This document shows, piece by piece, positions 35,597 to 44,268 of a stretch of DNA of 64,000 nucleotides. The position numbers and the translations under genes were made by a program. Below the pieces are notes generated by a model. That model had not been told where the DNA came from and ran no database searches. It saw nothing but the letters and a program-made list of their open reading frames with translations. The DNA comes from Ruegeria arenilitoris (GTDB lineage Bacteria > Pseudomonadota > Alphaproteobacteria > Rhodobacterales > Rhodobacteraceae). Location of the stretch: assembly GCF_013032855.1 (NCBI RefSeq), contig NZ_WQDA01000003.1, positions 372,001-436,000 of the forward strand, given 5' to 3'. Positions within the stretch are counted from its first letter, which is position 1, and every line of letters begins with the position of its first letter.

Positions 35597-36778
35597 TCAG
35601 GCTTGGACCATTAGTCGTGTCAGCCCGTGGAAGTGGTAGGTGTTCGCATATTCCGGAGATTCGGCCAGTCGCAGGCCCGGACAGCGGTCAAAAAGAACCG
35701 GCAGAGCGATCCGCATTTCCAGCCGGGCCAGCGGAGCGCCGACGCAGAAATGCAAACCACCGCCAAAGCTCGTGTTGGCCTGAATGCTGCGGGTGGGGTC
35801 GAATTTGTCCGGGTCGGTCCAGACGTCGGGGTCACGGTTGGCGGCCCCAAGCATCAACGCCACCTGATCGCCGCGGGCAAACCGATGGCCAAAAACCTCG
35901 ACGTCCTCATAGACATAGCGCGTGAACATATGTAGCGGCGGGTCGAAGCGCAGGATCTCCTCGACCGTCATGTCGATTGTGTCCGGGCCCAGGGCATCAG
36001 GGCTGGTTCCGGACTCCAAAAGCGTTTTGACGCCGTTGCCCAGCGAATGAACGGTCGCCTCATGGCCGGCGTTCAACAAAAGGATGCAGGTTGCGATCAA
36101 TTCGTCGCGAGACAGTTTCTCACCGTCTTCCTCTGCCGTGATCAAACGGGTGATCAGATCGTCTTTCGGTTCGGATCGGCGGTGAGAGACGTAGTCGTTC
36201 AGAAATGCGGAGAACTCGGCGGAGGCCTGTGCTGCCTGATCTTCGGTCTCACGGGTGCGGCTGGCCTGATACATGGCGACCATGGCGTGGGACCACTGCA
36301 ACAACTGCGGTGCCATGCTCTCGGGCACACCCAGCAGCCGGCAGATCGTGATCACCGGAACTTGCGTGCAATAGGCATCCAGAAGGTCGAATGGAGCATC
36401 GGGGAATGCGTCGATCAGGTCGTGACACAGCCTTTCGATGTCCGGTGCAAGCGCTCCGATAGCCCGCGAGGTAAAAGCGCGCAGAACCAGAGCGCGAAGG
36501 CGGGTATGGCGCGGAGGTTCGGCTTCGAGCAGCGAATGCGCTTCGACCGTCAGCCACGGTGCAAGGTGATCAGGACCTTTTGTGGCCATCTCCGGCGGTA
36601 CTTCACGTCCGAAACGCCGATCCCGCAAAAGCGCCTGAACCGCCGCGTGAGACATCGCCGCGGGCATGTCGTAGTCCTGCCAGTACACCAGGTCACCCTG
36701 ACCGCGCGCCACCCGGTAGAAAGGGTAGGGGTTCTGAACAAATTCGGGCTCGGTCGGAGATTGGTGAACGGTCTTCAT
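35597..36778 (-). CDS. Cytochrome P450
   Basis: The 393-residue soluble monooxygenase has the oxygen-binding helix NAGHEAT, the EEILRFDPP ExxR motif and the heme ligand Cys345 in FGGGLHFCVGAPLA. The sequence resembles the small bacterial class I P450s that hydroxylate lipids or xenobiotics. No ferredoxin or reductase gene is adjacent. Three in-frame ATGs lie near the 5' end, and I chose the one nearest the conserved core. It is divergent from the sensor kinase gene and convergent with the Lrp gene. Substrate unknown. Confidence 0.9.
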   Translation of the reverse strand: MKTVHQSPTEPEFVQNPYPFYRVARGQGDLVYWQDYDMPAAMSHAAVQALLRDRRFGREVPPEMATKGPDHLAPWLTVEAHSLLEAEPPRHTRLRALVLRAFTSRAIGALAPDIERLCHDLIDAFPDAPFDLLDAYCTQVPVITICRLLGVPESMAPQLLQWSHAMVAMYQASRTRETEDQAAQASAEFSAFLNDYVSHRRSEPKDDLITRLITAEEDGEKLSRDELIATCILLLNAGHEATVHSLGNGVKTLLESGTSPDALGPDTIDMTVEEILRFDPPLHMFTRYVYEDVEVFGHRFARGDQVALMLGAANRDPDVWTDPDKFDPTRSIQANTSFGGGLHFCVGAPLARLEMRIALPVLFDRCPGLRLAESPEYANTYHFHGLTRLMVQA

Positions 36779-36825
36779 GCGGCGCAGACTTGCCATGCGG
36801 CGCTGTGAATGCAAGACCCTGTTTC

Positions 36826-38559
36826 ATGCAAAGGGTTTGGGTCACGATTGGTTTCCTGTTCGCGGTCGCGCTGTTGTCGGCGGCCGTCTGGTCTTATGGG
36901 TACCGGCAAGCGCTCTCTCAGCTTAGCGAGAAAGCCGAAGCCGATCTGGAGTTGGCGTCGGATCGTCTGAGCACGCAGTTGCAGGTCTATCAGGAACTTG
37001 CGGTGCTGATGGCCGAGCATCCGGCATTGCGGGCGTTGGACACCAGCGACCGGCGGCGGGCGGCGCAGGCGCTTCTGCTGGAGGTCGCGGACAAGACCTC
37101 GGCTGTGGATGTTCTTTATGCGGACAAGACCGGGCGCGTTCTGGCCGCTGCGCGGGACGTGGTGAATGGCAACATGGCCGACCAGCCCGCGTTTCAACGC
37201 GCGCTACACGGCGCTCTCGGCAGTTCGCACGGGGTTTTGCGCGACACTGGGAACCGGATCTATTCCTATGCGGCGCCTGCGTTTTCCGAAGATGGTCAGG
37301 TAACCGGAGCCCTGATGGTCATCGCGGATGTCGAAGACGTTGAAAGCACGTGGCGCGGCAGTACCGAGGCGGTGTTCTTCGTGGATCGTGCTGGCTCGGT
37401 CTTCATTTCCAACCGGTCCGAACTGCTGTTCTGGCAACGTCCGCCGGGACAGATCGGCTTGCAGCCGGCTGATGGCAAGCCGGGCGCGTTTTCGTCTACA
37501 CGCATGGGCCCGCACGAACTATGGTCGATCGGCTGGAGCCCGTACCTGCCGGATCGCGCCCTGCACCTGACCCGCGATCTGCCGGTGATTGGAATGACTG
37601 GCGAAGTTTTGATGGATGTGACGCCGGCACGACGTCTGGCCGGACTGCAGGCTGCCGCGGTCGCAGCGATCTGCCTTGCCTTCGGCGCGTTGCTTTTTCT
37701 GGCGACCGAACGGCGGCGTACGTTGGCCGAAGCCAATGCGGTGCTGGAGAGCCGAGTGGCCCAGCGGACCCGCGCGTTGACGGCCGCCAACGTGGCTCTG
37801 CGCCGCGAGGTGGCCGAGCGGCAAGAGGCCGAAGCGGCGTTGAAACGCGCGCAAGACGATCTGGTTCAGGCCGGCAAGCTGAGCGCTCTGGGGAAAATGT
37901 CGGCGGGCATCAGCCACGAATTGAATCAGCCGCTGATGGCGATCCGGCAATACGCCGACAATGGCACGGCCTTTCTGGCGCAGGGCAAGCCCGAAAAGGC
38001 CCGCGAAAACCTGGGGCGTATCTCGGACATGGCTGCCCGTATGGCACGCATTATCAAGAACTTGCGCGCTTTTGCCCGCAATGAGAGCGAGCCGATGGGC
38101 AAGGTTGATCTGGTTCAGGTGCTCAACACCGCCGTCGAACTGACCGACGGCCGGTTGCGCTCGGACGGGGTCACGTTGATCTGGCAGCCGCCCAATGCAC
38201 CTGTCTTTGCCTGGGGTGGAGAGGTGCGGCTGGTGCAGGTCTTTGTCAATCTGATCACCAATGCCGCCGACGCGATGACCGGTCGAGAAACCCGAAGCCT
38301 GACGATCACGCTGACCCGTGGCGAGCGGTTGATGGTCGCGGTGCGCGATACCGGCCCGGGCATTCAGGATCCCGATCGCGTTTTTGAGCCTTTCTACACG
38401 ACCAAAACCGTTGGCTCATCCGAGGGAATGGGCCTTGGCCTTTCGATCTCATACGGTCTGGTCCAGAGTTTCGGAGGAGAGATACGCGGCGCGAACATGC
38501 CCGACGGAGCAGAATTCACCGTCGAGTTGGAACCATTTGAGAAGGAAGCCGCGGCATGA
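36826..38559 (+). CDS. dctB: DctB-like sensor histidine kinase
   Basis: The 577-residue membrane kinase has TM1 near residues 5-23, a periplasmic sensor domain of about 245 residues and TM2 near 272-292. A coiled-coil region follows, then a HisKA domain with phospho-acceptor His364 (GISHELNQPLMAIRQYAD) and an HATPase domain with GPGI and GMGLGLS. The double PAS-like periplasmic architecture matches DctB sensors of C4-dicarboxylates. It overlaps the response regulator gene by four bases (ATGA). I start at MQRVWVTIGF because the frame upstream is antisense to the P450. Confidence 0.92.
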   Translation: MQRVWVTIGFLFAVALLSAAVWSYGYRQALSQLSEKAEADLELASDRLSTQLQVYQELAVLMAEHPALRALDTSDRRRAAQALLLEVADKTSAVDVLYADKTGRVLAAARDVVNGNMADQPAFQRALHGALGSSHGVLRDTGNRIYSYAAPAFSEDGQVTGALMVIADVEDVESTWRGSTEAVFFVDRAGSVFISNRSELLFWQRPPGQIGLQPADGKPGAFSSTRMGPHELWSIGWSPYLPDRALHLTRDLPVIGMTGEVLMDVTPARRLAGLQAAAVAAICLAFGALLFLATERRRTLAEANAVLESRVAQRTRALTAANVALRREVAERQEAEAALKRAQDDLVQAGKLSALGKMSAGISHELNQPLMAIRQYADNGTAFLAQGKPEKARENLGRISDMAARMARIIKNLRAFARNESEPMGKVDLVQVLNTAVELTDGRLRSDGVTLIWQPPNAPVFAWGGEVRLVQVFVNLITNAADAMTGRETRSLTITLTRGERLMVAVRDTGPGIQDPDRVFEPFYTTKTVGSSEGMGLGLSISYGLVQSFGGEIRGANMPDGAEFTVELEPFEKEAAA

Positions 38560-39785
38560 TCCGAACGGTTCTATTGGTCGATGATGACGCCGCCGTGCGC
38601 GAGGCGCTGGCCCAGACTCTGGAGCTTGCGGACTATTCCGTAATTACCGCTGGATCGTTTGTGGCTGCCAAAGACCATATCCGGGACGATTTCCCAGGTG
38701 TGATTGTCTCGGATATTCGGATGCCGGGACGGGATGGGTTTCATCTTCTGTCCTATGCCCGCGAGGTCGACTCGGAGTTGCCGGTCGTTTTGCTGACCGG
38801 CGAGGGCGACATACCGATGGCGGTGCAGGCTATGGGGCAGGGCGCGTTCGACTTTCTTGAGAAGCCCTGCGCCGCCGCCGATCTGCTTGCGGTTCTAAGC
38901 CGTGCATTTGCCGCGCGCAGTCAGGTATTGGACCACCGGGCAGCTAAGCGCGAACTGGAGAAGGGCGATCCTGCGGCCCGCTTGTTGTTCGGTTTGTCAC
39001 CGCAGGCTGATGCCTTGCGGAACAGGGTGCGCAGCGTTGCCCCAACTCAGGCCGAAGTTCTGGTCACCGGACCGCCCGGCAGCGGCATTTCGAAAGTCGC
39101 CGAAGTCATCCATTTGATGTCACCCCGCGCGCAGGGGCCGTTCGTCAAGCGCCCGGCGTCAGGTCTGGGAGCGGATGCCCTGCAGGCGATATGCAAGGAT
39201 GCGGCAGCCGGATCGTTGTTTCTGGATGAAGTCTTGGCCATGCCCGAGGCGACGCAATATGCGGCCCTGGAGATGATCGAAAACGGGCCCGGGGTCCGCA
39301 TCATCGCCGGAACAACCGCGGATCTGGCCGAGATGGCGGCCGAGGGTCGGTTCAACGCAGATTTGTTCTATCGGTTGGACGTGATGCGGGTGCGCGTACC
39401 GTCTTTGGCCGAACGCCCCGAGGACATCCCGGTGATCTTTCGCCACTACGTCGCCCAGGCGGCCGAGCAGGCCGGGATCGCGGTACCTGATGTCTCGTCC
39501 GAACACTTGGCGTCATTGATGGCACGGGACTGGCCCGGCAACGCGCGTTCACTGATGTCAGCTGCGATGCGTTTTGTTCTGGGGATGCCCGAGGATGTTG
39601 CCGCCGCGGCCGATCTTGGGCTGAACGAACAGATGGCGCGCGTTGAGCGTTCGTTGCTGATTGCGGCCTTGGGTCGTCACAACGGAAGGGCGTCGGATGC
39701 GGCCAAGTCCCTGAAACTGCCGCGTAAGACGTTCTACGACAAATTGGCCCGCTACGGCATACGCCCTGAAGACTATCGGCGCTGA
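38556..39785 (+). CDS. dctD: DctD-like response regulator lacking GAFTGA
   Basis: The 409-residue protein has a normal receiver domain (D10, D11, phospho-Asp53, Lys103) and a C-terminal Fis-type HTH. The AAA+ domain is degenerate. Walker A reads GPPGSGIS (172-179) instead of GxxGxGKE, and only about 40 residues separate it from the Walker B strand SLFLDE, where canonical members have about 60. The missing stretch is the ESELFGHxxGAFTGA loop that contacts sigma-54. It probably activates, or represses, with sigma-70 polymerase. It is co-translated with dctB. Confidence 0.9.
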   Translation: MIRTVLLVDDDAAVREALAQTLELADYSVITAGSFVAAKDHIRDDFPGVIVSDIRMPGRDGFHLLSYAREVDSELPVVLLTGEGDIPMAVQAMGQGAFDFLEKPCAAADLLAVLSRAFAARSQVLDHRAAKRELEKGDPAARLLFGLSPQADALRNRVRSVAPTQAEVLVTGPPGSGISKVAEVIHLMSPRAQGPFVKRPASGLGADALQAICKDAAAGSLFLDEVLAMPEATQYAALEMIENGPGVRIIAGTTADLAEMAAEGRFNADLFYRLDVMRVRVPSLAERPEDIPVIFRHYVAQAAEQAGIAVPDVSSEHLASLMARDWPGNARSLMSAAMRFVLGMPEDVAAAADLGLNEQMARVERSLLIAALGRHNGRASDAAKSLKLPRKTFYDKLARYGIRPEDYRR

Positions 39786-39816
39786 CGCGGAACGATTCGC
39801 CCGTTGATTCGATGTA

Positions 39817-39866
39817 TGTGCGGTTTTTCGCACACTCGCGCATTTGGGTGTGCGGTTTCCCGCACA
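39817..39866 (+). promoter_or_regulatory. Two 18-bp palindromic operators before dctP
   Basis: TGTGCGGTTTTTCGCACA (39817-39834) and TGTGCGGTTTCCCGCACA (39849-39866) are near-identical inverted repeats with centres 32 bp apart, about three helical turns. This fits tandem binding sites for DctD dimers upstream of the TRAP operon. I find no -24/-12 sigma-54 promoter between them and dctP by eye. Confidence 0.7.
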
Positions 39867-40058
39867 AATGTCTGCGATAACAAAATACTCATTGCGGATG
39901 TTCTATTTAAGCCAATGAAAAGTAATTAGAAAATCTGTCTTCTGCCAGTCGTTTTCGAATTGTTGAACGGTGACCGTCGATTCGTTTCACTCTTGCGCAT
40001 CCGGCATCCGCATGGATGTCAAAGGAAGTTTCTTTGGAAGTCTGGGAGGAAAAGACAG

Positions 40059-41060
40059 ATGAAATTCCTGGCAACAGCCGCCACCGCGCTTGCGCTTTCC
40101 GTTACCGCAACAGCGGGCTTCGCTGCCTGCGACGATGGCGAGATCGTCGTCAAGTTCGCGCATGTGACGAACACCGACAAACACCCCAAGGGCATCGCCG
40201 CGTCGCTGCTCGAGCAGCGCGTGAACGACGAGATGAACGGCGTTATGTGCATGGAGGTCTATCCGAACTCGACCTTGTACAACGACGACAAGGTGCTCGA
40301 GGCGATGCTGCAGGGCGACGTGCAACTGGCCGCCCCGTCGCTGTCGAAGTTCGAGAAGTTTACCAAGCAGTTCCGCCTGTTCGACCTGCCGTTCATGTTC
40401 AAAAACATCGACGCGGTTGATGCGTTCCAGGCCTCGGCGGACGGCCAGGCAATGAAGGATAGCATGCAGCGCCGCGGCCTGCAGGGTCTGGCGTTCTGGC
40501 ACAACGGCATGAAGCAGATGTCGGCCAACAAGCCGCTGATCGATCCTTCGGACGCCAACGGCCTAAAGTTCCGTGTTCAGTCTTCGGACGTGCTGGTTGC
40601 GCAGATGGAAGCCATCGGCGGCAGCCCCCAGAAAATGGCCTTCTCGGAAGTCTATGGTGCTCTACAGCAGGGCGTTGTGGACGGTCAGGAGAACACCTGG
40701 TCGAACATCTACGGCAAGAAGTTCTTCGAAGTGCAGGATGGCACCACCGAAACCAACCACGGCATCATCGACTATCTGGTTGTGACTTCGGTCGACTGGC
40801 TGGACAGCCTCGATCCGGAAGTGCGCGAGCAGTTCCTGACGATCCTGGCCGAGGTGACCGAAGAGCGCAACAAAGAGGCGTTTGCGGTCAACGAAAAGGC
40901 CAAGCAGGCCATCATCGACGCGGGCGGCTCGATCCGCGAATTGACACCCGAGCAGCGTCAGGCCTGGGTTGATGCGATGAAGCCGGTTTGGGACAAGTTC
41001 TCCGGTGACGTCGGTCAGGACAAGATCGACGCCGCTCAGGCGATCAACGCCGGGTTCTGA
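40059..41060 (+). CDS. dctP: TRAP transporter DctP-type binding protein
   Basis: The 333-residue periplasmic receptor has a signal peptide (MKFLATAATALALSVTATAG) and the mature domain with VVKFAHVTNTDKHPKG. The conserved Arg site of dicarboxylate binding is seen in LKFRVQSSDVLV, followed by SEVYGALQQGVVDGQENTW. It resembles C4-dicarboxylate (malate/succinate/fumarate) receptors. GGGAGG 9 nt before the ATG is strong. It lies downstream of dctBD and the palindromes, and a hairpin separates it from dctQ. Confidence 0.94.
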   Translation: MKFLATAATALALSVTATAGFAACDDGEIVVKFAHVTNTDKHPKGIAASLLEQRVNDEMNGVMCMEVYPNSTLYNDDKVLEAMLQGDVQLAAPSLSKFEKFTKQFRLFDLPFMFKNIDAVDAFQASADGQAMKDSMQRRGLQGLAFWHNGMKQMSANKPLIDPSDANGLKFRVQSSDVLVAQMEAIGGSPQKMAFSEVYGALQQGVVDGQENTWSNIYGKKFFEVQDGTTETNHGIIDYLVVTSVDWLDSLDPEVREQFLTILAEVTEERNKEAFAVNEKAKQAIIDAGGSIRELTPEQRQAWVDAMKPVWDKFSGDVGQDKIDAAQAINAGF

Positions 41061-41073
41061 TCCGACACGCAGG

Positions 41074-41107
41074 TGTGCTCCGACGGTCGCAAGCCCGCCG
41101 GAGCACA
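41074..41107 (+). terminator. Intercistronic hairpin between dctP and dctQ
   Basis: TGTGCTCCG pairs with CGGAGCACA around 16 nt. With no T-run it is more likely a processing or attenuation hairpin that keeps dctP mRNA in excess over dctQM, a common pattern for binding-protein operons. Confidence 0.5.
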
Positions 41108-41168
41108 TACCAGGCGGGCCCAATCGCGCCCGCCACCTCGATAAATCAACAAAAATGGGGACAGAAAG

Positions 41169-41846
41169 ATGTCTGGTGCGAAAACCGGCCCCGGTGGGCT
41201 GGTCGACCGAATCGAAGAAACCCTGATCGCGTTGCTTCTTGGCCTGATGACGGCCGTGACCTTTGCCAACGTGATTGCGCGTTTCGTCTTCAACTCCAAC
41301 ATCCTTTGGGCGCTAGAGCTGACCGTATTCACCTTCGGATGGCTGGTATTGCTGGGGGCGTCCTACGCCGTCAAGAAACACGCGCATCTGGGTGTGGATG
41401 CCATCCTGAACATGCTGCCACCGGCACCGCGCAGGGTATTGGCACTGATCGCGGTGGGGTGCTGCCTCGTATTCTCTCTGCTGCTGTTGAAGGGGTCCTA
41501 CGACTACTGGGCGGTCTTTGCCGACCTGCCTCCGACCTCTGGACGCTGGTTCCCCACGGGCTTTGATTTCGACGCTCGTAGTCAGAGCTTCTACGAGGTG
41601 GACGACATCCCCATGGTCGCGCCGCTTCGGTTCCTCGAAGACCTCATCAACTATGGCGAGTACTACGAGAAGCTGCCCAAGGTCGTGCCGTATTTCGTTC
41701 TGCCGCTGTCGATGTTGCTGCTGGTGATCCGCTTTGCCCAGGCAGGGCTGCAGATCCTGCGCGGTGAGGCCGACCGTATTGTCGCAAGCCACGAGGTTGA
41801 GGACGAGATCGAAGAAGTCCGGGCCCTTCAGGGAGAACACGACTGA
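41169..41846 (+). CDS. dctQ: TRAP transporter small membrane subunit DctQ
   Basis: The 225-residue protein has four hydrophobic segments (TLIALLLGLMTAVTFANVI, LELTVFTFGWLVLLGASYA, VLALIAVGCCLVFSLLLL and a last one near residue 180) and an extra extracytoplasmic or cytoplasmic insert between the third and fourth. The C-terminal tail is acidic. DctQ joins DctM in the membrane complex. It overlaps the next gene by one base. Confidence 0.93.
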   Translation: MSGAKTGPGGLVDRIEETLIALLLGLMTAVTFANVIARFVFNSNILWALELTVFTFGWLVLLGASYAVKKHAHLGVDAILNMLPPAPRRVLALIAVGCCLVFSLLLLKGSYDYWAVFADLPPTSGRWFPTGFDFDARSQSFYEVDDIPMVAPLRFLEDLINYGEYYEKLPKVVPYFVLPLSMLLLVIRFAQAGLQILRGEADRIVASHEVEDEIEEVRALQGEHD

Positions 41847-43222
41847 TGGATGTAGTACTACTTTTTGCCATGGTCGTGGGCCTGCTGTTGATCGGCGTTC
41901 CGATCGCAGTTGCCCTTGGGCTGAGCTCGACCCTGTTTCTACTGATCTACTCGGACAGCTCGCTGGCTTCGGTTGCCGGGACCCTGTTCGAGGCGTTCGA
42001 GGGCCACTTTACCCTGCTGGCCATCCCGTTCTTCATCCTCGCATCGTCCTTCATGACGACCGGAGGGGTGGCGCGCCGGATCATCCGGTTCTCGATCGCC
42101 TGCGTTGGTCACCTGCCTGGTGGTCTGGCAATTGCGGGCGTGTTCGCATGTATGCTGTTCGCCGCGCTGTCAGGATCGTCCCCGGCCACCGTTGTTGCGA
42201 TCGGTTCGATCGTGATCGCCGGTATGCGTCAGGTCGGCTATTCCAAGGAATTCGCAGCTGGCGTCATCTGTAACGCCGGTACGCTGGGTATCCTGATCCC
42301 GCCGTCGATCGTTATGGTTGTCTACGCGGCCGCGGTCGAAGTCTCGGTCGGCAGGATGTTCCTTGCCGGTGTCATTCCGGGACTCATGGCCGGGTTCATG
42401 CTGATGGTCACAATCTATGTGATGGCCAAGGTCAAGAACCTGCCGAAAGGTGATTGGAAAGGCTGGGGCGAGATATTTGCGTCGGCACGCGAGGCCGGTT
42501 GGGGTCTGTTCCTGATCGTCATCATCCTTGGCGGCATCTATGGCGGTATCTTCACACCGACCGAAGCAGCGGCGGTCGCGGCTGTATACGCCTTCTTCAT
42601 TGCCAGCTTCGTCTACAAGGACATGGGGCCACTCAGCACCCAGGATGGTGAGCAAAACCTCTCGCTTGTGAAAAAGCCGCTGGCGCTGATCACGGCCTTT
42701 TTCCACCCCGACACCAAACATACGCTGTTTGAGGCCGGCAAGCTGACGGTCACCCTGCTTTTCGTCATCGCCAACGCGCTGATCCTCAAGCATGTTCTGA
42801 CCGATGAGCAGGTGCCGCAACACATTGCCGGCGCAATGCTGTCGGCGGGTCTGGGGCCGATCACTTTCCTGATCGTGGTCAACGTAATCCTTCTGATCGG
42901 CGGTCAGTTCATGGAGCCCTCGGGCCTGCTGGTCATCGTGGCGCCGCTGGTGTTTCCGATTGCCATCGAACTGGGCATCGACCCGATCCATCTGGGCATC
43001 ATCATGGTGGTGAACATGGAAATCGGGATGATCACGCCTCCGGTCGGTCTGAACCTGTTCGTTACGTCGGGCGTCGCGGGAATGCCGATGATGGCCGTCG
43101 TGCGCGCAGCACTGCCGTTCCTGGCCGTTCTGTTCGTCTTCCTGATCATGATCACGTACATCCCGTGGCTGTCGACGGTGTTGCCAAACACCTTCATGGG
43201 CCCCGAGATCATTACGAACTAG
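41846..43222 (+). CDS. dctM: TRAP transporter large membrane subunit DctM
   Basis: The 458-residue channel subunit has about twelve hydrophobic segments and the family signatures LSGSSPATVVAIGSIVIAGM and GTLGILIPPSIVMVVYAA, plus EPSGLLVIVAPLVFPIA and MGMITPPVG-like NMEIGMITPPVGLNLFV. It transports the substrate with Na+. Start and upstream stop overlap as TGATG. A strong terminator follows. A middle insert (about residues 255-290) is somewhat longer than in short homologues. Confidence 0.95.
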   Translation: MDVVLLFAMVVGLLLIGVPIAVALGLSSTLFLLIYSDSSLASVAGTLFEAFEGHFTLLAIPFFILASSFMTTGGVARRIIRFSIACVGHLPGGLAIAGVFACMLFAALSGSSPATVVAIGSIVIAGMRQVGYSKEFAAGVICNAGTLGILIPPSIVMVVYAAAVEVSVGRMFLAGVIPGLMAGFMLMVTIYVMAKVKNLPKGDWKGWGEIFASAREAGWGLFLIVIILGGIYGGIFTPTEAAAVAAVYAFFIASFVYKDMGPLSTQDGEQNLSLVKKPLALITAFFHPDTKHTLFEAGKLTVTLLFVIANALILKHVLTDEQVPQHIAGAMLSAGLGPITFLIVVNVILLIGGQFMEPSGLLVIVAPLVFPIAIELGIDPIHLGIIMVVNMEIGMITPPVGLNLFVTSGVAGMPMMAVVRAALPFLAVLFVFLIMITYIPWLSTVLPNTFMGPEIITN

Positions 43223-43234
43223 ACCGTCGCAATC

Positions 43235-43269
43235 GATCCGAACCGGGCAACCGGTTCGGGTCACTTTTT
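43235..43269 (+). terminator. Rho-independent terminator of the TRAP operon
   Basis: GATCCGAACCGG pairs with CCGGTTCGGGTC around a GCAA tetraloop and is followed by ACTTTTT. Confidence 0.92.
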
Positions 43270-43351
43270 GCGCGGTCGGCCGGCATCTGCCAGGCCGCCT
43301 CGCTGAATGGCCGGGCTTGAACTCACCATCGGTTCTTCCCACATAGTGAAC

Positions 43352-43396
43352 GAGGACGACCTCCCCACCATGGGTGATCATTCGGGACGACCCGAA
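43352..43396 (+). promoter_or_regulatory. Guanidine-II (mini-ykkC) riboswitch
   Basis: Two stem-loops with the diagnostic ACGA tetraloop are present. The first is GAGG-ACGA-CCTC (43352-43363) and the second TTCGGG-ACGA-CCCGAA (43381-43396), joined by a 17-nt linker. Two ACGR-capped hairpins are the definition of this class, in which each loop binds guanidinium. It lies 19 nt before the start codon of a Gdx-type SMR exporter, the classical regulon gene. Release of the ribosome site on ligand binding is the likely mechanism. Confidence 0.88.
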
Positions 43397-43415
43397 GTTG
43401 ATAGAAGTGTCCCCG

Positions 43416-43727
43416 ATGTCCTGGATCTTTCTTCTTTTTGCCGGTTTGCTGGAAATCGTCTGGGCAGTTGCCATGAAGCAGTCTGCTGGATTCACGCGGC
43501 TCTGGCCGACCGTTGTCATGGGAGGCGCAATGGTCGGTTCGTTCGGTTTGCTGGCCCTGGCCATGCGCTCCTTGCCACTGGGAACCGCCTACGTGCTGTG
43601 GACGGGTATTGGCGCGGTCGGTGCGTTCCTGGTTGGTGTGATGTTTTTGGGCGAGGCACTGACCCCGCTGCGTGTCATCGCAGCGACACTGATCGTGTCC
43701 GGCATGGTCGCAATGAAACTTGCGTGA
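43416..43727 (+). CDS. gdx: Gdx/SugE-type guanidinium exporter (SMR family)
   Basis: The 103-residue protein has four transmembrane helices and the SMR core SWIFLLFAGLLEIVWAVAMK with the essential Glu near residue 13. The GTAYVLWTGIGAVGAFLVG segment is also conserved. The W-x-x-A-M-K pattern and the guanidine-II riboswitch upstream point to Gdx (guanidinium/H+ antiport) rather than EmrE-type drug efflux. The start is the ATG of MSWIFLL, not the earlier frame codon, which falls inside the riboswitch. Confidence 0.93.
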   Translation: MSWIFLLFAGLLEIVWAVAMKQSAGFTRLWPTVVMGGAMVGSFGLLALAMRSLPLGTAYVLWTGIGAVGAFLVGVMFLGEALTPLRVIAATLIVSGMVAMKLA

Positions 43728-43806
43728 CCGGCCCGTTGTTGACGCAGGCACCCGCGGTGGGCAGGCTGGAACCACCCTGATCACCGCAACCAACGAGTGC
43801 CGAAAC

Positions 43807-44253
43807 ATGCTGACCGATGATGACAAGCGCCTGATGCGCGTTGCCTACCAAGAAGCCAAAGCCGGTTTCGATGAGGGCGGTTGCCCGATCGGATCTGTAC
43901 TGGCTCGGAACGGCACGATCATCTCGCAGGGCCGAAACCAAAGGGTTCAGCAGGGGGATCCGATCGCCCATGGCGAGATGGATGCGCTGCGCAAGGCAGG
44001 CCGGCAGAAGACGTACCGAGATACCGTTCTGTATACCACCCTGTCTCCGTGCATGATGTGCGCCGGAACGATCGTTCAGTTCGGCATCCCACGCGTGGTC
44101 ATCGGTGACACGGAAAACTTCGGCGGCAACGAAGACTTCCTGCGCGATCATGGGGTCGAGGTTGTTTTGGCCGAAGACCCGGACTGCATTGCCCTGATGT
44201 GCAGGTTCGTGACCGAACAGCCTGAGCTTTGGGCCGAGGACATCGCGGACTGA
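43807..44253 (+). CDS. Cytosine deaminase-like nucleoside deaminase
   Basis: The 148-residue zinc deaminase has the HGEM and SPCMMC motifs (HxE and PCxxC) near residues 60 and 88. It resembles yeast-type cytosine deaminase in IVQFGIPRVVIGDTENFGGNEDFLRDHG. The reaction would be cytosine to uracil and ammonia, although the exact base or amidine is not proven. I start at MLTDDDKRLM. It follows the guanidinium exporter by 79 bp on the same strand. A link to guanidine metabolism is possible but unproven. Confidence 0.88.
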   Translation: MLTDDDKRLMRVAYQEAKAGFDEGGCPIGSVLARNGTIISQGRNQRVQQGDPIAHGEMDALRKAGRQKTYRDTVLYTTLSPCMMCAGTIVQFGIPRVVIGDTENFGGNEDFLRDHGVEVVLAEDPDCIALMCRFVTEQPELWAEDIAD

Positions 44254-44268
44254 GTGTGCGTGGACCGG

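Noticed and set aside
42170..43564. A 464-codon minus-strand frame antisense to dctM and gdx
   Set aside because: It runs opposite to two transporter genes with clear motifs and crosses the TRAP terminator and the guanidine-II riboswitch.
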